From Gracilimonas sediminicola (GTDB lineage Bacteria > Bacteroidota > Rhodothermia > Balneolales > Balneolaceae), in assembly GCF_024320785.1 (NCBI RefSeq), contig NZ_JANDBC010000003.1, positions 62,001-126,000 on the forward strand: DNA of 64,000 bases. Reading direction: 5' to 3'. Below, piece after piece: positions 49,256 to 57,398 of this stretch. The translations under genes and the position numbers were made by a program. Below the pieces are notes generated by a model that saw only the letters and a list, made by a program, of their open reading frames with translations, was not told the origin of the DNA and ran no database searches. The stretch's first letter is position 1; each line of letters begins with the position of its first letter.

Positions 49256-49789
49256 ATGACTCATTTTTTTAAGGTATCAGTATTCATATCAGCTCTTTTA
49301 ATTGGCTTTACAGCCTGTTCTTCCTCAGAAAAAGCTGCTTCTACATCATCGCCGGCTATGTACCCGGCTTGGTACAGCACTGCAGCCTTTGACGCTGATT
49401 CAACATCTTTTCATGGTTTTGCTACTGCTATTTCAACCGACTCAGTAGTTGCCATTGCAAACGCGGAACTCCAGGCCCGAACAAATCTCGAAAGTGCCAT
49501 AGCCTATAAAATGGAAGAAGTGCGTACCGCATTGGAGGAGGAAGGAAATTCAACCGTTACGAATTCTGACTTTATACTCACCTTGCGCAACGCTCACAAT
49601 CAGGTGCAGGAAACAGCCAGTGTTTCAAACGGCGCATCCCGTTCGGATGAAGGCTATTACAGAGGATATGCCAAAGTTTCGATTACTAAATCGGATTTTG
49701 ATCAACTTATGAAATCAGCTTTTTCCGGAAAACCAGACTACTGGCAATTATTCAGCTCTTCTGCCGCTTATGCGGATGAGATGAATTAA
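49256..49789 (+). CDS. LPP20-like lipoprotein
   Basis: A 177-residue lipoprotein (ALLIGFTACSSSEKAAS). The mature part begins with PAWYST and contains FHGFATAISTDSVVAIANAELQARTNLESAIAYKMEEVR and YYRGYAKVSITKSDFDQLM, which resembles the LPP20 family fold found in Helicobacter and Bacteroidota. Function unknown; envelope location is firm. The ATG directly follows the stop of htrA, so it is probably translationally coupled. Confidence 0.68.
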   Translation: MTHFFKVSVFISALLIGFTACSSSEKAASTSSPAMYPAWYSTAAFDADSTSFHGFATAISTDSVVAIANAELQARTNLESAIAYKMEEVRTALEEEGNSTVTNSDFILTLRNAHNQVQETASVSNGASRSDEGYYRGYAKVSITKSDFDQLMKSAFSGKPDYWQLFSSSAAYADEMN

Positions 49790-49887
49790 GAGCTTTATTA
49801 TTTACAAAATTTAGATCGGCCCGCCTTTTTTAATACCCAATTAATTCAGTTATTTCGGCACCTAAAACCATAATCAGTACAGGTGCT

Positions 49888-51252
49888 ATGAGAAAACACA
49901 TTCTATTATTGGCGTTGTTGTTTTTGGGTACGAGTATGCAGGCAATTTTTGCCCAGACTACACCCGCACACGCGCTAAAAAATATTACTATTCATAATGC
50001 TGATGGTTCTGTAACCGAGTCTGCCACTATTGTATGGCGGAATGGAGTTATAGAAGCTGTTGGTACCAACGTTAACATTCCTTTCGATGCTTTTGAGATA
50101 GATGGAGGAGACAGTCTCCATGTTTATCCGGGCCTTATCGATGGATTTTCCATTTGGGGAAGTCCTGATTTGCCTCGAAATCTTGAAGAGTTGGATAACC
50201 CCGGAGACCCACCTTATGACCGTGCCGGAATTCAACCCGAAAGGAAGCCAAGTCTCTTATTAAAAGAAGACAAAGCTTTTGAAACAGGTATGAAAGCCGG
50301 TTTTACCACAGCAGCCCTTTATCCGAACGGCTATATGCTGCCCGGGCAGGTAGAAGCTTTTTACCTTGCACCTGAATCTGATAAGGTACGTTTATTGAAG
50401 GAAAGCCTGGCACTTGCCGGTTCCTTTGATGAAGCTCCCGGTGGATGGGGCAACGGAGCCTATCCATCTACGATGATGGGAGTGATGGCTCAGTTCAGGC
50501 AGCTTATGTTTGATGCCACGGCTCTGCAGCAGCACATCAAGTACTACTCTCAGAATCCTGAAATGCCGGCTCCAAACCGGGATAAAGTACTGGAAGCGTT
50601 ATTTCCACTGGTAAATAAAGCAACACCGCTTTATTTCGAGGTGGATTCCAAAGAGCATATGGAACGGCTATTCAAATTACAGGATGAATTTGGGTTTAAA
50701 GCCGTCGTTGTTTCCGGTAAGGAAGCCTATGCAAAGTCAGCTGAACTGAAGCGGAGAAATATTCCTGTACTGGCAAGTATCGATTTTACTGAAGCCCCGG
50801 AGTGGTACTCCAAGATGAAGAAAGCCGAAGAAAAATCGGAGGATGAAAAGGAAGACTCCGATGAAACTGAAGAGAAAGAAGAAGAGATTTCGGAAGAGGA
50901 ACAGCAGTATCGTGATAAGCGACTGGCTGCATGGAAAGCTGAAGTCATGAACATCAGGAAGCTGATGGATGCAGGTGTATCTGTAGGATATGCTTCTGCC
51001 GGACTTGATTTGAAAGACCTTTCAGAAAAACTGGAGATTTTGATGGATGAAGGCGGACTTTCTGAGGCTGATGTTGTCAAACTCATGACGATCAATACAG
51101 CTTCCATCCTTGGTTTAAACAACACATTGGGAAGTTTGGCTAAAGGTAAGAATGCCAGCTTCACTGTTTTTGATAAAGCCATGTCAGAAGATAAAGTTAA
51201 AGTGCTGCACAGCATTTCGAACGGCACAATTCACGAATTTAACGGAGAGTAA
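49888..51252 (+). CDS. Amidohydrolase-fold exported protein lacking the HxH metal motif
   Basis: A 454-residue protein with a signal peptide (LLLALLFLGTSMQAIFAQ). The fold is that of imidazolonepropionase-like amidohydrolases: KNITIHNADG, IVWRNGVIEAVG, then HVYPGLIDGFSIWG, where active enzymes have PGxIDxHxH. Neither His of the first motif is present, and the terminal Asp region is GYASAGLDLKDL. Residues 310-350 form a low-complexity acidic insert rich in Glu, Lys and Asp (EEKSEDEKEDSDETEEK). Probably a non-catalytic partner or scaffold of the two related proteins downstream. First of three tandem genes. Confidence 0.75.
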   Translation: MRKHILLLALLFLGTSMQAIFAQTTPAHALKNITIHNADGSVTESATIVWRNGVIEAVGTNVNIPFDAFEIDGGDSLHVYPGLIDGFSIWGSPDLPRNLEELDNPGDPPYDRAGIQPERKPSLLLKEDKAFETGMKAGFTTAALYPNGYMLPGQVEAFYLAPESDKVRLLKESLALAGSFDEAPGGWGNGAYPSTMMGVMAQFRQLMFDATALQQHIKYYSQNPEMPAPNRDKVLEALFPLVNKATPLYFEVDSKEHMERLFKLQDEFGFKAVVVSGKEAYAKSAELKRRNIPVLASIDFTEAPEWYSKMKKAEEKSEDEKEDSDETEEKEEEISEEEQQYRDKRLAAWKAEVMNIRKLMDAGVSVGYASAGLDLKDLSEKLEILMDEGGLSEADVVKLMTINTASILGLNNTLGSLAKGKNASFTVFDKAMSEDKVKVLHSISNGTIHEFNGE

Positions 51253-51255
51253 ACG

Positions 51256-52749
51256 ATGAGTAAACTATTTAATCTATTTAGTTTAAAGAACCTTCGAGCG
51301 TGCAACGCTCCTCGAAGCGTTCAGGTTTTAATAAGAACGGTTGCTCAACGCTCGCAGGACCTTCGGACGCTGCGAGGTTTTACATTGGTGTTACTTATTT
51401 CCTCAGTATTTGGACTTTCGGTTCAAGCTCAGGAAAAAGGCTCGGTGCTGATACAGAATGCAACGGTTATCACGATTACTGACGGAGATCTCGAGGATAC
51501 GGATGTGCTCATTCGTGACGGTATTATTCGCGAAATAGGAAAAGACCTGCGTGCCCCCCGAGGCGTTGAAACTATTGATGCGTCCGGAAAATATCTGATG
51601 CCGGGTATTATCGATGCCCATTCTCACCTGAATGGAGTTGACATCAATGAAGGGCGCAATCCGGTTACTGCAGAAGTAACCATGGAAGAATCGGTAGATC
51701 CTAATGAAGTGGGAATCTATCACGCATTAGCCGGCGGTGCTACCAGTATTCACCTGATGCACGGCTCTGCAAATGTAATAGGAGGTCAGGGCGAAACGCT
51801 TAAACTTCGCTACGGTGCCTCACAGGAAGGCATGAAGTTTGAAGATGCTCCAAGAACCATCAAGTTTGCTTTGGGTGAAAACCCGACTCGTGTCCACGGA
51901 CAGGGCAACGGCATTCAGCCCAGAACCCGAATGGGGGTTGAGCAAGTTATCAGAGGCCACTTCGATGAAGCGATCGACTACAAACGTAAACGAGAGGCTT
52001 ACCTGAAGGCAAAAGAACAATACGATCGAAGAGGTCGTGGAACTCCTCCAGTACCGGTAGCAAAAAACCTTCGGTACGAAGTGTTAAATGATATCATAGA
52101 AGGGGAGATTCTGGTTCATTGCCATTCGTACCGATCTGATGAGATTCTCATGCTGATGCGTGTTTTCAATGATTATGGTGTCAAGAATTATACCTTCCAG
52201 CATGCCAACGAGGCGTTCAAGGTAGCACCTGAATTGGCAAAAAACGGAGCACACACTTCGGTATTCTCTGACTGGTGGGCGTATAAGTTTGAAGTGTATT
52301 ATTCTACCGCTTACAACGCTTCCATTTTGAATGCCAATGGAGTGATTAATTCAATCAACAGTGATAACGATCAGTTGCTCCGAACGCTGAATCATGAAGC
52401 AGCAAAGGTAGTCCGATATGGAAATACATCCGTAAACGATGCCCTGAAAATGATCACCTTGCATCCGGCTATTCAACTGGGTATTGATGATCGTGTGGGA
52501 AGTATCGAAGAAGGGAAGCACGGTGATGTTGTAATCTGGGATGGACACCCTTTCAGCATTTACAGCAAGGCGGTAATGACTTTCGTTGACGGTAAAAAAT
52601 ACTTCGATCTTGAAAATGATCCTGATGACATGCGTATCCAAATAAATCCGGGAACGGATTTTGAGGACGGTGCTAACCACCGCGAAATCATATCAAGACG
52701 AAAAGATGATTCCTGCCTGCAGGATGTATTCATTCTATTTCAAAACTAA
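51256..52749 (+). CDS. Exported amidohydrolase with intact metal motif and repeat insertion in its N-terminus
   Basis: A 497-residue imidazolonepropionase-like amidohydrolase. The metal motif is intact (MPGIIDAHSHLNG), with later metal-ligand regions VHCHSYRSDEI, YTFQHANEAF and NSDNDQLLRTLNHEA. The protein starts MSKLFNLFSLK, but about 30 residues (LRACNAPRSVQVLIRTVAQR and onward, to about residue 41) are encoded by a palindromic repeat inserted in frame; after it the signal-peptide core FTLVLLISSVFGLSVQAQ follows. The result is an unusually long, basic n-region. A start inside the core would lack positive charge. Second of three amidohydrolase genes and the only one expected to be active. 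Confidence 0.85.
   Translation: MSKLFNLFSLKNLRACNAPRSVQVLIRTVAQRSQDLRTLRGFTLVLLISSVFGLSVQAQEKGSVLIQNATVITITDGDLEDTDVLIRDGIIREIGKDLRAPRGVETIDASGKYLMPGIIDAHSHLNGVDINEGRNPVTAEVTMEESVDPNEVGIYHALAGGATSIHLMHGSANVIGGQGETLKLRYGASQEGMKFEDAPRTIKFALGENPTRVHGQGNGIQPRTRMGVEQVIRGHFDEAIDYKRKREAYLKAKEQYDRRGRGTPPVPVAKNLRYEVLNDIIEGEILVHCHSYRSDEILMLMRVFNDYGVKNYTFQHANEAFKVAPELAKNGAHTSVFSDWWAYKFEVYYSTAYNASILNANGVINSINSDNDQLLRTLNHEAAKVVRYGNTSVNDALKMITLHPAIQLGIDDRVGSIEEGKHGDVVIWDGHPFSIYSKAVMTFVDGKKYFDLENDPDDMRIQINPGTDFEDGANHREIISRRKDDSCLQDVFILFQN
51290..51380. repeat. Palindromic repeat inserted in-frame in an amidohydrolase gene
   Basis: Two adjacent hairpins. The first has CTTCGAG (51292-51298) with CTCGAAG (51311-51317), and alternatively GAGCGT-gca-ACGCTC (51296-51310); the second has CTCGCAG (51351-51357) with CTGCGAG (51370-51376). 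The element starts AACCT and ends AGGTT. It encodes about 30 residues in the open frame of the amidohydrolase and sits between its start codon and its signal-peptide core. The sequence style resembles dispersed intergenic palindromes, here in a coding region. Confidence 0.65.
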
Positions 52750-52764
52750 ACAGGAGACAGAATC

Positions 52765-54081
52765 ATGAAGAAACTCAATATTTTTGTTTTTACAGTTGCT
52801 CTGCTGTTTGGATTGAATGCCACAGCGGAAGCACAAATCACCGAAAAACCTGAATTTGGTAAATTTGCCATTACAGGAGCCACCATTCATACCGTAACTA
52901 ATGGAACCATTGAAGGTGGAGTCATTTTGATTGATGGAGAAGAAATTGTCCAGGTAGGTCAGAATGTAAGAATCACAAACGAATACCAGCGTATTGATGC
53001 CTCGGGTAAACACGTTTACCCAGGGTTCATTGACGGCTGGTCAGCTTTAGGATTGGTTGAGGTTTCTGCTGTTGCCGTAACCGTAGATAACCGTGAATTA
53101 GGGCGTTTCAACCCTCACATGTATGCATTTACGGCCTTCAACCCGCATAGTGCTTCTGTTCCTGTAACCAGAGTGAGCGGAGTCACAACGGTGATGACTC
53201 ACCCAAGTTCGGGAAGTATAGCCGGTAAAGGTGCGGTTATGGATTTGTGGGGATATTCTCCGGACTCTATGGCTGTGAAGAAAAGCGGAGCGCTAATCCT
53301 GAATCTTCCATCTTCTCAGGGAGGAGGCTGGTGGGATAACCGCTCGGAAAAAGAGATCAAAAAACAATATGAGCAGAACATTAAAGAGATCAATGAGTTC
53401 ATTGACAAAGCCAAATTCTATCACGAAATGATGGAAGCTTACAATGCAAATCCCTCAGGCAAAACAAAACCTGACTTTGATCCGCGTATGGATGCCATGC
53501 GAGAGGTGCTTTCAGGAGATGTTCCGGTTGTGATTCCCGTAAATCGCGAGCAGGAGATACTTGATGCCATAGAATGGACGAAGTCTCATGAGAACATGAA
53601 CTTTGTTTTCGCGGGCGTTGAAGAAGGCTGGCGGGTAGCGGATGAAATTGCTGAAGCCGGCATCCCGGTTTTAACAACCACTCTTTACACTCCGGCCCGT
53701 GACTACGATAACTATCAGCGTCCCTATCAAAACCCCGGTTTGATGGCTGCAGCAGGAGTGAAGGTAGCTATCGTTTCTGACGACACTGAGAATTCACGGA
53801 ACGCTCCATTCGAAGCCGGATATGCCGCTGCATATGGCTTGGGTAAAGAAGAAGCGATCAAAGCTTTAACTATTAACCCTGCCGAGATTTTTGGTGTGGA
53901 TGATGTACTCGGATCATTGGAATCAGGTAAACAAGCGAACTTGTTCATCTCTGATGGCGACCCGCTGGAGCCTATGACCAATATTGAGCAAGTATTTATA
54001 AAAGGGTATAAAATCCCTATGACAAGCCGCCACACTCAGCTTTATGATGAATTTTTGAATCGTGATGCTGTGAACAAATAG
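52765..54081 (+). CDS. Amidohydrolase-fold exported protein lacking the HxH metal motif
   Basis: A 438-residue protein with a signal peptide (NIFVFTVALLFGLNATAEAQ). The imidazolonepropionase-like fold is seen in FAITGATIHTVTNGTIEGGVILIDGEEIVQVG and KHVYPGFIDGWSALG, where the usual DxHxH is replaced by DGWSA, so the metal site is incomplete. Later it keeps VAIVSDDTEN (Asp) and the C-terminal domain GSLESGKQANLFISDGDPLEPMTNIEQVFIKG. It follows the active amidohydrolase by 15 bp; a good intrinsic terminator ends the run of three. Confidence 0.75.
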   Translation: MKKLNIFVFTVALLFGLNATAEAQITEKPEFGKFAITGATIHTVTNGTIEGGVILIDGEEIVQVGQNVRITNEYQRIDASGKHVYPGFIDGWSALGLVEVSAVAVTVDNRELGRFNPHMYAFTAFNPHSASVPVTRVSGVTTVMTHPSSGSIAGKGAVMDLWGYSPDSMAVKKSGALILNLPSSQGGGWWDNRSEKEIKKQYEQNIKEINEFIDKAKFYHEMMEAYNANPSGKTKPDFDPRMDAMREVLSGDVPVVIPVNREQEILDAIEWTKSHENMNFVFAGVEEGWRVADEIAEAGIPVLTTTLYTPARDYDNYQRPYQNPGLMAAAGVKVAIVSDDTENSRNAPFEAGYAAAYGLGKEEAIKALTINPAEIFGVDDVLGSLESGKQANLFISDGDPLEPMTNIEQVFIKGYKIPMTSRHTQLYDEFLNRDAVNK

Positions 54082-54109
54082 CTTTTTAAGCTTTCGTTAT
54101 AGTCTCCTT

Positions 54110-54141
54110 AAGCCCGTTCCAAAATTTGGGATGGGCTTTTT
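54110..54141 (+). terminator. Intrinsic terminator of the amidohydrolase operon
   Basis: AAGCCCGTTCCAAA pairs with TTTGGGATGGGCTT (54110-54138; two G-T pairs, minimal loop) and is followed by a T run. It ends the three-gene amidohydrolase run. Confidence 0.82.
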
Positions 54142-54315
54142 ATATCATAGTCACTTATGAAGGCACTTTTTTATAAGGTTGATTTTGTTATTTTCTGCTG
54201 TTTAAAAATTCTAAGGGTGTTTTTTACCACATTAAGTCTGATGAACGCGGATTGACATCCAATCCGGAGATTATTGGTTATCAGATTAATTCTGAAATGG
54301 AAGCAGGCATTGAGT

Positions 54316-56298
54316 ATGAAATTGAAGGTTAGTAGTTTTTTCGCAGCTGTACTTTTTTTACTGCCGGTTTTGATATTTGCTCAACAGCGTACACCATCCA
54401 TCAGCCTGCATGAAATTAAAAAGGAAATAGAGCAGCTGGAATCTCAGGATGATAAACTGAGAACCTATATTGAAATGAGTAACCGGTATTTCCGTAATGC
54501 TCCGGACTCATTGCTGGTCATTGCAGACGAAATTAATGGGCTTGAAGGCGTTGAAGGAGAAAAGAAGGAAGCGTTCATATCATTCTTGAATGCAAATGCC
54601 TACAGGCTGATGAATGCTGATTCAGCTATTTTCTATGCATCCAAAGCGTCCGGTATCCTGCGGGAACTGAAGGAACACGATTCTTACCTGATGATGGAAA
54701 ACCTTCAGGCTATGCAATATGCCCGAAAAGATCAGTACCTGGAAGCGGAGTCGTTATATCTGGATGCCATTTCTTATCGGAGTGAACTTGAGGATCAAAT
54801 TGAGTATCCCGTCCAATTTTTCTATGGAAATCTCGGGAATTTATATGTTACCGTTGGGGCGCATGATCTGGCGATAGAGATGTTTGAAAAATTTTTGGAA
54901 TATGAAGACAGTCCCCCAAACCGATGCAATATCCTGTCTAAGCTGGCAAATAGCTTTATGGAGCTTGATAATATGGATAAGGCAATTTCTACCTTAAGTC
55001 CGTGTCTGGAGTACGAAAACCTGCCGCCGCCGATAAAAGCTATAGTTCGTTCCAATTTAAGCACGATGTACAAACAAAAGAACGATATTGACCGTGCCAC
55101 ACAACTCATGGAAGAAGCTACGGCAATCAGTTCCCGGTATCGGATACCCAATATTGGGAACGGGCATTTATATCGTCTCGGTGACCTTTATTTAGAGCAA
55201 GGAATGGTTGCAAAAGCGGATTCTGTGGGAAATATCATAAACACTGCTCCGCCTACTGCTTTTTCCAGACCCAATGAGGACATTGTAAAGCATGAGTTTC
55301 TTTCAAGATTACATTTTGCCAAAGGGGATTATGAAAAAAGCCTGGAATATTCAGACCGGGCCATTGAATTGGCAAACACCCATAATCTCTTCCAAATGAT
55401 GAGGAATGTTTATGCTCTGAAAGCCGAAGCCTACGAGGAAATGGGTGATCTGAATAATGCGCTTGTGAATGAGCGCCTTCAACGAAAGCATGAAAAAGAA
55501 GTAAACGACAGGAGGAAAGAGCGTAACGATGCCATGCTTTCTGTACGTTATCAGCTGCAGAATAAAGAAGCTCAGCTAATGGACGCCAACCTGGAGATAG
55601 AAAACATCAGGCTGAGAAATATGCTGATTATCGTCGGGTTGATATTAATTACCGGCTATATTTTCTATCGATACCGGTTGTACTATCTACTTAAAGAGGA
55701 GAAGACCAGGAATCAGATTGCGCGTGATTTACATGATGATTTGAGCGGGACATTGAGCAGTATCAGTTTTTTCAGCGAAGCGGCGCATCGGGTCAATAAA
55801 GACCGGGGAGACTCCGAAAGGTTTCTCAATATCATCACCAAAAGTGCTGTTGAGGCCAAGGAAAAAATTAATGACATCATTTGGGCGATCGATCCATCCA
55901 AAGATGACTGGTCGGTATTTCTGAAAAAGTGCAAGCGCTTTGCCGCTGATGTGCTGGATAGCAACGACATTGAGTATAGCTTTGATATGGACGATGATTT
56001 CAGTTTCCCCGTTGAACTTCAATTTCGTCAGAATTTGTGGCTCATTTATAAAGAGTGTATCACAAACCTGAGCAAGCATGCCCAAGCCACGAAGGTTGAA
56101 ATCTGCTTAAGAGAGAAGGGGGATCATGTATTTCTTAGTATTTCTGATAATGGCTCCGGTTTTGATCAGGAAAGTCTGAAATCAGGAAATGGTATAGATA
56201 ACATCCGGTATAGGGCTGAACAAATACAGGGCACAGCCAATCTTAAATCAGCTCCCGGAGAGGGCACGAAATGGACCTTTACGTTCAGTCTATCCTGA
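54316..56298 (+). CDS. Sensor histidine kinase with TPR sensor region (HisKA_3 type)
   Basis: A 660-residue histidine kinase. The frame is open from 54274, but the ATG at 54316 (MKLKVSSFFAAVLFLLPVLIFAQ) gives a proper signal peptide. The periplasmic half (about 25-420) is made of TPR-like helical repeats, followed by a coiled coil, one membrane helix (MLIIVGLILITGYIFY) and a HisKA_3 kinase: phospho-accepting His in RNQIARDLHDDLSGTLSSISF, and HATPase motifs NLSKHAQATKVEI, SDNGSGFD and GNGIDNIRYRAE. It phosphorylates the NarL-type regulator encoded 75 bp downstream. The signal sensed is unknown. Confidence 0.9.
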   Translation: MKLKVSSFFAAVLFLLPVLIFAQQRTPSISLHEIKKEIEQLESQDDKLRTYIEMSNRYFRNAPDSLLVIADEINGLEGVEGEKKEAFISFLNANAYRLMNADSAIFYASKASGILRELKEHDSYLMMENLQAMQYARKDQYLEAESLYLDAISYRSELEDQIEYPVQFFYGNLGNLYVTVGAHDLAIEMFEKFLEYEDSPPNRCNILSKLANSFMELDNMDKAISTLSPCLEYENLPPPIKAIVRSNLSTMYKQKNDIDRATQLMEEATAISSRYRIPNIGNGHLYRLGDLYLEQGMVAKADSVGNIINTAPPTAFSRPNEDIVKHEFLSRLHFAKGDYEKSLEYSDRAIELANTHNLFQMMRNVYALKAEAYEEMGDLNNALVNERLQRKHEKEVNDRRKERNDAMLSVRYQLQNKEAQLMDANLEIENIRLRNMLIIVGLILITGYIFYRYRLYYLLKEEKTRNQIARDLHDDLSGTLSSISFFSEAAHRVNKDRGDSERFLNIITKSAVEAKEKINDIIWAIDPSKDDWSVFLKKCKRFAADVLDSNDIEYSFDMDDDFSFPVELQFRQNLWLIYKECITNLSKHAQATKVEICLREKGDHVFLSISDNGSGFDQESLKSGNGIDNIRYRAEQIQGTANLKSAPGEGTKWTFTFSLS

Positions 56299-56373
56299 TT
56301 GTACCATAGAACTGCCTGATCAGGTGGTTACTTTTTCTGATTTAATGGCTATATAGCATTAAAAATCCGGCAC

Positions 56374-56997
56374 ATGATTAACATTGTAATAATCGAAGAC
56401 AACAAATATATGAGGGAAGGATGGAAAACCATCCTCGATTTTGAGCAAGACTTGTGTGTAATTGCTGAGTACGAAAGCTGTGAAGATGCCTTTGAAGGTA
56501 CTCAGCTCGCAAAGGCCAACGTTGTTCTGCTTGATATTCAGTTGCCGGGGATTCATGGCACAGAAGGGGTGAAGATCATCAGGGACAAGTTCCCCCACCT
56601 TTCTGTATTGATGGTTACCATTCACGATGATGACGAACGAATATTTAAAGCACTCAAAAATGGGGCGATTGGCTACTTATCCAAGAAAATCTCTCCTGAT
56701 GAATTAATTGAGGCCGTACATATTGCACAAAATGGGGGATCTCCCATGAGTCCGAATATTGCTCGAAAGGTCATCAATTCTTTTCAGGCTTCGAGTGACG
56801 TTGATATTGAACTCTCAGATACTGAGACTCAAGTTCTTACCTTACTTGCTGAGGGCTGTTCCTACAAAGGCATATCCAAAGAGGTGTATCTTTCAGTTGA
56901 CGGAGTGCGCTATCACATCCGTAATATTTATAATAAGCTGGAAGTGAGCAATAAAAGCGAAGCCGTTGCAAAAGCTTTGCGTGATAAACTTATTTGA
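56374..56997 (+). CDS. NarL/FixJ-type response regulator
   Basis: A 207-residue response regulator. The receiver domain has the acidic pocket IIEDNKYMREG, the phospho-accepting Asp in VVLLDIQLPGIHG, the Thr switch in VLMVTIHDD and Lys in GYLSKKISPDEL. The output domain is a LuxR-type helix-turn-helix (LSDTETQVLTLLAEGCSYKGISKEVYLSVDGVRYHIRNIYNKL). It is the partner of the TPR histidine kinase immediately upstream. Target genes are unknown. Confidence 0.93.
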   Translation: MINIVIIEDNKYMREGWKTILDFEQDLCVIAEYESCEDAFEGTQLAKANVVLLDIQLPGIHGTEGVKIIRDKFPHLSVLMVTIHDDDERIFKALKNGAIGYLSKKISPDELIEAVHIAQNGGSPMSPNIARKVINSFQASSDVDIELSDTETQVLTLLAEGCSYKGISKEVYLSVDGVRYHIRNIYNKLEVSNKSEAVAKALRDKLI

Positions 56998-57174
56998 CGG
57001 ATATAATAGGTTTATTAAAAAAACCTAATAACTCGAATACTGCATAAGTATGTAGTGTTTGATGAAGAAAAAATATCGATCATAGTGTCGTATCAGAGTT
57101 AAAACTGGTTTGGGTTTTTCGGGGTACAATTTACCAAACCGAGTTTTTCTGATTTACTAACCTAAAGAACTGCT

Positions 57175-57209
57175 AAAGGCCTGTCTTTGAAATGACGGGC
57201 CTTTTTGTT
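57175..57209 (+). terminator. Intrinsic terminator downstream of the response regulator
   Basis: AAAGGCCTGTC (57175-57185) pairs with GACGGGCCTTT (57194-57204), one G-T pair, 8-base loop, followed by TTGTTT. It may end the kinase/regulator transcript or a small RNA starting after 56997. Confidence 0.82.
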
Positions 57210-57243
57210 TGTATAGCTTATCCAATAAAAGCAGTGAAGAGCA

Positions 57244-57312
57244 ATGAAAACTGAGTTCTTACTATCAGTTACATTCACCGTTACCATTATCCTGATGATA
57301 TACCTGGAATAA
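57244..57312 (+). CDS. Possible 22-residue membrane peptide
   Basis: ATG at 57244 opens 22 codons that read MKTEFLLSVTFTVTIILMIY plus two more residues and stop: a Lys/Glu N-terminus followed by a single hydrophobic helix. It is preceded by GAAGAG and lies between two terminators, so it would need its own promoter. Such short frames arise by chance; I rate it as possible only. Confidence 0.25.
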   Translation: MKTEFLLSVTFTVTIILMIYLE

Positions 57313-57334
57313 TATTACATGGGTTATAAAGACA

Positions 57335-57365
57335 TAAAAAAAGGGCTGCCCGAAAGCAGCCCTTT
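57335..57365 (-). terminator. Intrinsic terminator of the large T9SS protein gene
   Basis: A perfect 10-bp stem, AAAGGGCTGC with GCAGCCCTTT around a 6-base loop (57340-57365); on the minus strand it is followed by a run of T (57335-57342). It lies 33 bp past the stop codon. Confidence 0.88.
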
Positions 57366-57398
57366 AAAGTTACTATGTGTTTAACTAAACGCTGAGTT

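Larger units (their letters stand above)
56998..57398. other. Gene-poor stretch with hairpins and one possible tiny gene
   Basis: Contents in order: a hairpin TAGGTTT-N7-AAACCTA (57007-57027), an inverted repeat GGTTTGG / CCAAACC (57107-57113 / 57134-57140), a strong terminator-like stem (57175-57204), a possible 22-codon frame (57244-57312) and the terminator of the following minus-strand gene. The first terminator is 178 bp past the regulator stop, farther than usual, so the space between could hold a small RNA or leader. Confidence 0.5.

Noticed and set aside
50800-50910. Acidic run in the first amidohydrolase as a frameshift artefact
   Set aside because: The frame continues on both sides into family-like sequence, so the insert is in frame and probably genuine.
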